DNA of 5,886 nucleotides from Actinomycetota bacterium (GTDB lineage Bacteria > Actinomycetota > Thermoleophilia > Gaiellales > Gaiellaceae). The stretch is taken from contig JACCTK010000193.1 in assembly GCA_013812465.1 (NCBI GenBank), positions 1 through 5,886 of the forward strand, read 5' to 3'. Shown piece after piece: positions 1 to 5,253 of this stretch. The translations under genes were made by a program, and so were the position numbers. The notes under the pieces are model-generated. The model searched no databases. It was not told where the DNA came from and saw only the letters and a program-made list of their open reading frames with translations. Numbering within the stretch: position 1 is the stretch's first letter; each line of letters starts with the position of its first letter.

Positions 1-325
1 GCAGAACGCCAGGAGCGAGCTCGGCCCAGCGAACCAGGTCGAGCCAGTCTGGCGACGGCACGAAGTGAGCCCAAACGACCTCCCAAGAAGCGCTCGACGC
101 GTCGCCGCCGAAGTCCTGCGGCGCGCCCGGTTGATAGAGGACGGTGTCTCCCGGACCGAGGAGTCGCTCCCGGTCGGGCAAGCCGATCAGGACAGTGCCC
201 GACAGCGTGTGCATGAGCAGCCAGTCGTCCGTCCCGAGCGGCCGCCAGCACCGATCCTGTTGTCGACGCTCGTGGCCGGTGAGGATGCGGTCGTAGCGCG
301 GCGGTGGCGGGGTCGATGTGCGCAC
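1..325 (-). CDS. AraC-family transcriptional regulator, N-terminal sensor domain (partial, cut by left edge)
   Basis: The minus strand reads open from a GTG at 325 to the window edge, giving about 108 residues that begin VRTSTPPPRYDRILTGHE. The block WRPLGTDDWLLMHTLSGT, followed by LLGPGDTVLYQPGAPQDFG and WEVVWAHFVPSPDWLDLVRW, has the layout of the AraC arabinose-binding (cupin-type) sensor domain: a W-rich first strand, the GPGD turn, a PG-x-x-H-like turn (here PGAPQD) and a W-x-x-x-W-x-x-F segment. The C-terminal helix-turn-helix half would lie outside the window. No in-frame ATG or GTG was found between 325 and about 410 on this strand, so GTG 325 is the best start. No Shine-Dalgarno sequence precedes it. 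The gene is divergent from the ferritin-like gene across 78 bp, so that gene is its likely target, and possibly itself. The ligand is unknown; the sensor family often binds sugars. Confidence 0.8.
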   Translation of the reverse strand, partial: MRTSTPPPPRYDRILTGHERRQQDRCWRPLGTDDWLLMHTLSGTVLIGLPDRERLLGPGDTVLYQPGAPQDFGGDASSASWEVVWAHFVPSPDWLDLVRWAELAPGVL

Positions 326-340
326 AGCAGAATCGTGTAT

Positions 341-355
341 GAACGGAGCACGTTC
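341..355. promoter_or_regulatory. Inverted repeat in the first divergent control region (possible operator)
   Basis: GAACG-gagca-CGTTC is a perfect 5-bp inverted repeat with a 5-base spacer. It sits inside the 78-bp gap (326-403) between the minus-strand AraC-type regulator and the plus-strand ferritin-like gene. Position and symmetry fit an operator, but AraC proteins more often bind direct repeats, and a 5-bp arm can occur by chance. I could not define convincing -10/-35 elements for either gene here. Confidence 0.3.
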
Positions 356-403
356 GTCGATGGCTGAGCCGTGGTTCCGGCGGCACTCTGCCAGGTGGCG
401 CCA

Positions 404-1732
404 ATGAGCTCCATACCTCCCCTTGCCGGGATCTCCAGCCACGCCGAGGCAACGCGCGCCGAGCGCACGGTCGACGAGACCGTGACCGTATTGCGGCGGT
501 TCGCCCGCATCGAGCGCCGCACGCTGCTCGTGCTCGCCGCGCACCTGAGCGCGACGCCGGAGTGGGAGGTCAAGTGCGCCCTCGCTCTCCACCTCTGGCA
601 GGACGCCGAGCACTGTGGGTGGCTGCGGGAACGCGTGCCGGAGATGCGGAAGCCGCCGCACTACCTCGACCGACCCGACGATCCCGCGCTGGAGACCTTC
701 TTCGAGGAGCTTGTTCGCTCTCGCACGACGCGGGAGTTGCTGACCGGTGTCTACCGCGTTCTCAAGCCCAGCCTGATGGAGGCTCTCGAGGCGCACTGTC
801 GCCTTGCCAATCCGCTCGCGGATCACCCCACCCTTCGGCTACTCCGCTTCCTGGTCCTCGAGGAGCGCGAGCAAGTCGAATGGGGCGAAGCGGCTCTCGC
901 GGCGTTCGGGGGAGCGGACGAGGAGTGGGAGCGTCATCTGAACGCGTACCTGCGTGCAGCGGGCGGAGCCGGTGGCGATGGCGATCGCGCGAGAGAACTA
1001 CCCTCGCCTCGTGCAGCGGAGCCCCTCGAGCTTGTCCGCGTGCCTCGCCGCGACGAGCGTTTCACGCGGCTCTGGGACTCGCGCGGACGGATCCCTTACG
1101 ACGAGCGGCCGCCGGAAGAGATCAACTGGCGCATGCTCTACGTCCGCCTGACCGAGATGCACGCGGTGGAGCTCGTCGCGCTGACGTTGTACGAATGGCC
1201 GGACGCGCCCTTCGACATCCATCGCGATCTCGCGCGTCATCTCTGGGACGAGGCGCGGCACTCGATGTTCGGCGAGGCGTGGTTCGAGACGCACGGAATC
1301 GACTGGCAAACGGTGCCGCACGACCTCAGCTTCGCGGCCTATCCCAGTACCCAGCTCGAGCCACACGAGCGCTACGCGCTGCTCTATGCCGCCGAGCACA
1401 CGGCGATGCGAAAGGACGGCAAGCGCGCTCAGGCCGAGGCCGCGGCAGCGTCGGGCGACGCGCTGGCAGCGCTCTACCAGGACTTCGACTGGGCCGACGA
1501 GGTGCTGCACGACCATCTCGGGCGGCGCGTGCTGCTCGAGCACGTCTACGAGTCGACGAAGGAGCTCGACGAGGCTGCGGACCGGATCTGGGAAGTCTTC
1601 GACAGGATTCCCGAGGCGGACCGTGCGCTACCGCGATCCGACTGGTGGGACGAGTTCTACGCCGGCGTTCGGAGTCACGCGGTTGTCTCCGATCAATCAT
1701 CTAGACCCGTGAATCAGCGTCTGCTGGCCTAG
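404..1732 (+). CDS. Tandem ferritin-like (putative di-iron) protein
   Basis: A 442-residue soluble protein with no signal peptide or membrane segment. ATG 404 is preferred over an in-frame GTG at 371 because AGGTGG (393-398) lies 5 bases ahead of it. Two helical-bundle halves are visible. The C-terminal half (about 235-400) carries a complete ferritin-like di-iron pattern: E251/E256 in the first helix, DEARH with E283 and H286, E331 (AAEH), and DEVLH with E366 and H369. The N-terminal half (about 25-180) has the same rhythm (E37; DAEH at 67-70; MEALEAH at 125-131; EEREQVEW at 153-160) but lacks the two E-x-x-H motifs, so it is probably a degenerate, structural copy. A Gly/Ala-rich linker (about 185-207) joins them. 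Ferritin-like folds include oxidases, hydroxylases and storage proteins; which this is cannot be told. It is divergent from an AraC-type regulator and its 3' end overlaps the next gene. The fold call is moderately sure; the reaction is unknown. Confidence 0.72.
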   Translation: MSSIPPLAGISSHAEATRAERTVDETVTVLRRFARIERRTLLVLAAHLSATPEWEVKCALALHLWQDAEHCGWLRERVPEMRKPPHYLDRPDDPALETFFEELVRSRTTRELLTGVYRVLKPSLMEALEAHCRLANPLADHPTLRLLRFLVLEEREQVEWGEAALAAFGGADEEWERHLNAYLRAAGGAGGDGDRARELPSPRAAEPLELVRVPRRDERFTRLWDSRGRIPYDERPPEEINWRMLYVRLTEMHAVELVALTLYEWPDAPFDIHRDLARHLWDEARHSMFGEAWFETHGIDWQTVPHDLSFAAYPSTQLEPHERYALLYAAEHTAMRKDGKRAQAEAAAASGDALAALYQDFDWADEVLHDHLGRRVLLEHVYESTKELDEAADRIWEVFDRIPEADRALPRSDWWDEFYAGVRSHAVVSDQSSRPVNQRLLA

Positions 1733-2554
1733 CCGGTAGCGGCGAGGCGTGACGCCGAAGCGCGCGTTGAAGAGCCGGTAGAAGTGGCTGAGATTGCCGA
1801 TTCCGCAGTCGCCGGCGATGCGAGCGATAGGAAGGTCGGTCATTCTCAGTTCCCGAGCGGCCCGGGTCAGTCGAAGCTCGTTGATCAGCGCGGTCGCGGT
1901 GCCGCCGGTCGAGTTTCGGATGACGCGATTGACGTGCTCGCGACTGCGGCCGGCGAGCGCGGCGAGGCCAGGAACCCCACGCGCTAGCGCGTCCGGATCG
2001 TCGGCGAAGCGCGGGAGCGCGTCGCCGAGCCAGGGCGGAAACGCGCTGGCGACAGGTGGCTCGACGAGATCGTGGAGCAGCTCGAGCAGGAAACGCTCGA
2101 GCGCCAGGCGAGTCGACGGGCCTGCAGCCAGGAGCGCGGCGAGCTCCATGAGGCGCGCCAGCCGGACTCGATCGAGTCGATACATGGTCGGAAGCCCGCC
2201 GCTCGCCCAGGCCCAGTCGTCTCCGTCGAAGTAGCGCTGCTCGAGGAAGCCGAGCGTCTCAGCAGGCAAGGCGATGTTGACTTGGGTGAACGGCTCGTCG
2301 CCGACCGGTCGGAACGTGTGGACGTCGTCGGCCCGGACGAACACGACATCGCCTTCCGCAAGTAGCCGCCGCTTGCCGTTCACCAAGTGAGTGAGGCGGC
2401 CTCGCTCGATCCAGAAGACCTCGGGGAAGTCGTGGGTGTGGAGCGTTCCGCGGAAGGAGGCAGACCCGGCCCTGCGTCCGACATGGAACGCCTGTCCGGG
2501 CGATACGTAGTCACGAAGCCAGAGTTGGACAGGCTCGATGTCACTCAAAGACAA
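1697..2554 (-). CDS. AraC-family transcriptional regulator (cupin sensor plus AraC HTH)
   Basis: A 285-residue protein if started at TTG 2554. That start is chosen because AAGGAG (2567-2562) lies 7 bases upstream; an upstream TTG at 2617 is in frame but falls on a likely -35 box. Residues about 20-95 form a small cupin: HTHDFPEVFWIERG (H39, H41), then LLAEGDVVFVRADDVHTF. Residues about 190-275 are the double helix-turn-helix, ending in the family signature IARIAGDCGIGNLSHFYRLF followed by FGVTPRRYR. Such proteins bind a small effector in the cupin and activate or repress a nearby, often divergent, promoter. The likely target is the PhyH-family gene starting 81 bp away on the other strand. Its last codons overlap the end of the convergent ferritin-like gene by 36 bp. 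Family call is firm; ligand unknown. Confidence 0.93.
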   Translation of the reverse strand: MSLSDIEPVQLWLRDYVSPGQAFHVGRRAGSASFRGTLHTHDFPEVFWIERGRLTHLVNGKRRLLAEGDVVFVRADDVHTFRPVGDEPFTQVNIALPAETLGFLEQRYFDGDDWAWASGGLPTMYRLDRVRLARLMELAALLAAGPSTRLALERFLLELLHDLVEPPVASAFPPWLGDALPRFADDPDALARGVPGLAALAGRSREHVNRVIRNSTGGTATALINELRLTRAARELRMTDLPIARIAGDCGIGNLSHFYRLFNARFGVTPRRYRLGQQTLIHGSR

Positions 2555-2561
2555 GAAAGTA

Positions 2562-2575
2562 CTCCTTGAGAGGAG
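2562..2575 (-). promoter_or_regulatory. Shine-Dalgarno site that can fold into a small hairpin
   Basis: Read on the minus strand, CTCCT-CTCA-AGGAG forms a 5-bp stem with a 4-base loop whose 3' arm is the Shine-Dalgarno sequence for the TTG start at 2554. The site decides the start codon. Its pairing with the upstream CTCCT could mask it and lower translation of the regulator. This is visible symmetry only; a 5-bp stem is modest. Confidence 0.35.
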
Positions 2576-2590
2576 GAAATGACCTTCGGG

Positions 2591-2617
2591 AACATATACG
2601 GTCGGCCAATCTGTCAA
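2591..2617 (-). promoter_or_regulatory. Candidate sigma70-type promoter of the middle AraC-type regulator
   Basis: On the minus strand a perfect -35 hexamer TTGACA (2617-2612) is followed after 15 bases by TATGTT (2596-2591). Transcription would start near 2584, leaving a leader of about 30 bases before TTG 2554. The spacer is shorter than the usual 17, so the promoter may be weak or regulator-dependent. The element sits within the control region shared with the divergent PhyH gene, so the two genes' promoters must overlap. Confidence 0.4.
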
Positions 2618-2635
2618 ACAAAGAGGAAGGAGCTG

Positions 2636-3410
2636 ATGTCAGCGACCGCCGTCGATGCCCGCCGCCGGTACGAGGAGGAGGGCTACGTGATCTTCCGGGA
2701 CGTGCTCGATAGCGAGCTGATCGCCGAAGCGGACGCGCACGTCGACTGGCTGATCGAGAGACATCCGGAGCTCCGGCCGGAGCAGCTCGGGCACAGGCTC
2801 GCACGCGAGGATCCGTTCTGGATACGCCTTGTGTCAGACGACCGACTGGTCGACATCGCCGAGCGGTTCATCGGCCCTCATGTCGCGCTCTTCGCGACCC
2901 ACTACATCTGCAAGCCGCCGAGGACGGGCCAGCAAGTGCGCTGGCACCAGGACGGCGCGTTCTGGCCGCTCGAGCCGATGGAGGTCATCACGCTCTGGCT
3001 CGCGGTCACCGAGTCCGATCCCGGGAACGGCTGCCTGCGGGTGATCCCGCAGACGCACACCAATGGAGCTCGAAGGGATGAGAGAGGCCGAGGACGGCAG
3101 CGTGCTCGGAAGCGAGATCGATGCGCAGGTGGACGAGGAGCAGGCGGTCGATCTGACGCTCGGGCCGGGGGACGTCTCCGTCCACCATCCCAGCATCGTC
3201 CACAGCTCGAACGTGAACACGTCCGACCGCTGGCGGCGCGCGTTGACGATCCGCTACATCCCGACCTCCACCAGGATCACGAAACCGGACGCGGCGTCGG
3301 CGTTCCTGCTTCGCGGGAATGCAGTCGAAGGCGTCAACGCGTACCTCGATGCGCCGCGATTCCGCGATGACGCACACATGCCGTTCTCGGAGAGCGAATC
3401 CTGGCGGTGA
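2636..3410 (+). pseudogene. Phytanoyl-CoA dioxygenase (PhyH) family oxygenase, split by a one-base frameshift
   Basis: Family members are non-heme Fe(II)/2-oxoglutarate oxygenases that hydroxylate small molecules. From ATG 2636 (GAGGAAGGAG at 2623-2632 ahead) the frame reads RRRYEEEGYVIFRDVL, then VRWHQDGAFW with iron ligands H104 and D106, then NGCLRVIPQTHT. After 3061 PhyH sequence continues only one base over, from 3063: MELEGMREAEDGSVLGSEID, LGPGDVSVHHPSIVHSSN and RWRRALTIRYIPT, with the distal iron ligand H189 and the 2-oxoglutarate Arg R200 (spaced 11, as in the family). Dropping one A from the AA at 3062-3063 restores a 257-residue protein of normal length. Uncorrected, the first frame runs on to 3370 as unrelated Arg-rich sequence and loses H189 and R200. 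Either a recent inactivating mutation or a sequence/assembly error. An in-frame ATG at 2579 follows AGGAGG by only 2 bases and would add 19 atypical residues. The gene is divergent from the AraC-type regulator. Substrate unknown. Confidence 0.85.
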
Positions 3411-3417
3411 GGCGTCT

Positions 3418-4311
3418 CTAGCGAGCCGCCGTGTCGTACCGCCGCCGGTCGCGTTGGCGGACGAACGCATCGCCGGGGTTTCGCTCGTACCCCTTCCAAG
3501 CGTACGGATCATCCCCGACGACCGGGACGATGTTGCGCCGGTCGATCTCGGCGAAGTTCGGGTCGTTCGGCCTCGCCCGCGGCTTCCAGGGCAGGAGCGA
3601 CCACGCGTTCATGTAGTGGGTCACCAGCGTGCGCCGGTAGACCTCGCTGCGATTCTTCTTGGAGCGGTGCAGCAGGTAGCCGTTGAAGAAGAGCACCGAG
3701 CCGGCCTCGAGCTCGACGGCCAGCTCCTCGGAGTCGTCGAAGCCGTAGCTCTCCTGAGCGGCGTCGAACTCCTCCGGTTGGCCGTGATCACGCAGCGGAT
3801 AGAGATAGCCGCTCCGGTGCGAGCCGGGCAGCACCCAGAGGCACCCGTTCTCGACCGTCGCGTCGTCGATCGCGATCCACGCTCCGAGAAGCGACCGGTC
3901 ACGGGTCGGGATGAAGACCTCGTCCTGATGCCACGCCTGCCCAGGGAAGCCGGGCGGCTTCACGAACGCCATCGTCTGCATGGCCTTGACGCGGCCGTCC
4001 CAGTGCGGGAGATGCGCGGCCGTGATCCGCGTCAGCACCTCGCAGACCGCGGGATGCTTCACGTAGCTCTCGAGCACCGGGCTCACCAGGTGAGGGTGGT
4101 GAACGGCGAGCGTCTCACGCAGGATCTCCTCGTCTGAGGCGTCCGGCTCTGCTTCCGATGCCGGCGACGCCTGCACCCGGCGGGCGACCTCCACAATCTC
4201 ACGCTTGATCTCCTCGACCTCCTCGTCTCGGAGCAGTCCCTGGACGACGATATAGCCGCCTTCTACGTACCCGCGTGCCTGCACATCTTCGAGAGCACTG
4301 GTCTCGGTCAT
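3418..4311 (-). CDS. Phytanoyl-CoA dioxygenase (PhyH) family Fe(II)/2-oxoglutarate oxygenase
   Basis: A complete 297-residue cytosolic protein. It opens with the family's N-terminal pattern (LEDVQARGYVEGGYIVVQGLL, residues 7-27). The catalytic core is visible: QAWHQDEVF with H128 and D130, NGCLWVLPGSHRSG (155-168), LEAGSVLFFNGYLLHRS with H215, and R226 eleven residues later (YRRTLVTHY), matching the 2-oxoglutarate-binding Arg. The family couples 2-oxoglutarate decarboxylation to substrate hydroxylation; the substrate here is not readable. ATG 4311 is used although GAGGA (4329-4325) is 13 bases away, a poor spacing; no better upstream start was seen. It lies tail-to-tail with the other PhyH gene, 7 bp apart, and the two are divergent in sequence, so they are distinct paralogues rather than a recent duplication. 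It is divergent from the third AraC-type regulator, its likely controller. Confidence 0.92.
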   Translation of the reverse strand: MTETSALEDVQARGYVEGGYIVVQGLLRDEEVEEIKREIVEVARRVQASPASEAEPDASDEEILRETLAVHHPHLVSPVLESYVKHPAVCEVLTRITAAHLPHWDGRVKAMQTMAFVKPPGFPGQAWHQDEVFIPTRDRSLLGAWIAIDDATVENGCLWVLPGSHRSGYLYPLRDHGQPEEFDAAQESYGFDDSEELAVELEAGSVLFFNGYLLHRSKKNRSEVYRRTLVTHYMNAWSLLPWKPRARPNDPNFAEIDRRNIVPVVGDDPYAWKGYERNPGDAFVRQRDRRRYDTAAR

Positions 4312-4353
4312 GACACAGCGTAAATCCTCGGTGGCCCGCAGGAGTGACTGAAA

Positions 4354-4402
4354 TTCGCAAGTCGTTCGCAGCCATTCGCATATTTATGCCTATCATTCGG
4401 CA
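4354..4402 (+). repeat. Helically phased TTCGCA direct repeats (candidate AraC-type operator array)
   Basis: TTCGCA occurs at 4354-4359, 4365-4370 and 4375-4380, and a variant TTCGGCA at 4396-4402. Start-to-start spacings are 11, 10 and 21 bases, that is one, one and two DNA turns, so all copies face the same side of the helix. The array fills the 96-bp gap between the PhyH gene (minus) and the AraC-type regulator (plus). AraC-family proteins characteristically bind direct repeats about 21 bp apart through two helix-turn-helix motifs contacting successive major grooves, so these are probable sites for the adjacent regulator. Confidence 0.5.
4378..4396 (+). promoter_or_regulatory. AT-rich palindrome and probable -10 region upstream of the third AraC-type gene
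   Basis: GCATA-TT-TATGC (4378-4389) is a perfect 12-base palindrome that begins inside the third TTCGCA repeat, followed by TATCAT (4391-4396). This is the most AT-rich spot in the region. Either TATTTA (4381-4386) or TATCAT could serve as a -10 box for the plus-strand regulator; a palindromic box could also serve the minus-strand PhyH gene. No recognisable -35 box is correctly spaced, which fits activator-dependent promoters. Confidence 0.35.
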
Positions 4403-4407
4403 CGACC

Positions 4408-5253
4408 ATGCCTGAAAGTCTCCGACTCGCATACGCCTGGGGCGGGACTGCCACCTACGAGCCGGGCGCGACCTTCGGGCCCCGGCTCCTCGAGGACTTC
4501 GAGCTCGTCTGGATTCTGGCCGGGCACGCGAGCTACATCGTCGACCGGCGCGAGCTCGACGCTCCGCCGGGAACGATCCTCCTGGGCCGGCCCGGCTTCC
4601 GCGAGGCGTACCGCTGGGACCCGGAGCGCGTGACCCGGCACGCTTTCGTGCACTTCGCGGTGCACGAGCTTCCGGACGACTGGTCGCCGATCGCCACTTG
4701 GCCGATATCGCGGCTGATGGCGCCGGGGGACGCGGTGCGGCCGCTGTTTCGCCGTGTGCTCGATGAATGGTGTGACGGAACGCGCCGCCGAGCGCGCCCC
4801 ACCCGGGCTGTCGCTCGAATGGTTGAGGCTCTGCTCGACAGCTTCCTCTCGCCTGCGCCGACGACCGAGCTGGAGGTGCGCCCAGCGGCGGTGAGCCGGG
4901 TGCTCGACTGGCTCAGCTGCTCGCTCGACAACGAGCCCGCGCGACCCGTCTCCCTCCCCGAGCTAGCCGCCGCAGGCGCCGTCACCCCGAAGCATCTCTG
5001 CCGTCTGTTCGCGGCGTCGGTCGGCCGATCGCCGATGGAGACGGTGCGCCTGATGCGGCTGGAGCGAGCGCTCGTTCTGCTCGCGCGCTCGAACTTGAGC
5101 GTCCAGGAGGTCGGGAGACTTTCCGGCTTCTCCAGCCCGAACCACTTCTCGCGCTGCTTCCGATCCGTCTACGGCAGCCCTCCTTTGGCTGTCCGCCGCG
5201 CCGTGCTCGCGGGTCAGGTCCCCCCGTCGACCCCGCTCACGCTTCCGCGCTAG
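4408..5253 (+). CDS. AraC-family transcriptional regulator (AraC-type sensor plus HTH)
   Basis: A 281-residue protein. Residues about 10-95 are an AraC-type sensor (LEDFELVWILAGHASYIV, then LDAPPGTILLGRPGFREAY and HAFVHFAVHELPDDW). Residues about 165-265 form the double helix-turn-helix: LPELAAAGAVTPKHLCRLFA, then SVQEVGRLSGFSSPNHFSRC followed by FRSVYGSPPLAVRR, which is the family signature. It probably controls the divergent PhyH gene at 4311, and perhaps itself, through the phased repeats in between. No Shine-Dalgarno sequence precedes ATG 4408, and a possible -10 box ends only 11 bases upstream, so translation may be leaderless or nearly so. Its stop TAG (5251-5253) lies in a CTAG palindrome that also supplies the stop of the convergent ThuA-like gene. 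Family call is firm; ligand unknown. Confidence 0.93.
   Translation: MPESLRLAYAWGGTATYEPGATFGPRLLEDFELVWILAGHASYIVDRRELDAPPGTILLGRPGFREAYRWDPERVTRHAFVHFAVHELPDDWSPIATWPISRLMAPGDAVRPLFRRVLDEWCDGTRRRARPTRAVARMVEALLDSFLSPAPTTELEVRPAAVSRVLDWLSCSLDNEPARPVSLPELAAAGAVTPKHLCRLFAASVGRSPMETVRLMRLERALVLLARSNLSVQEVGRLSGFSSPNHFSRCFRSVYGSPPLAVRRAVLAGQVPPSTPLTLPR

Noticed and set aside
371..403. GTG 371 as start of the ferritin-like gene
   Set aside because: ATG 404 has AGGTGG at a good distance, and the extra 11 residues resemble no family sequence.
562..1704. Long open frames overlapping the ferritin-like gene in other frames and on the opposite strand (for example 562-1704 plus, 998-1543 minus)
   Set aside because: They are Arg/Ser/Ala-rich low-complexity translations typical of off-frame reading in GC-rich DNA, show no domain, and conflict with the clear ferritin-like reading.
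3050..3070. Programmed ribosomal frameshift in the first PhyH gene
   Set aside because: No slippery heptamer, no homopolymer longer than two bases at the junction and no obvious stimulatory stem; mutation or sequence error explains it better.
3442..3460. CCGCC-N9-GGCGG inverted repeat near the convergent PhyH ends, as a terminator
   Set aside because: It lies inside the PhyH coding sequence, has only a 5-bp stem and no T tract on either strand.
3319..4137. A 272-residue plus-strand open frame opposite the intact PhyH gene
   Set aside because: It is antisense to conserved PhyH catalytic motifs, has no recognisable domain and no ribosome site.
2636..4311. Recent tandem inverted duplication producing the two PhyH genes
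   Set aside because: The two proteins share motif positions but little other sequence, and the regulators opposite them are also unalike, so this is not a recent duplication.
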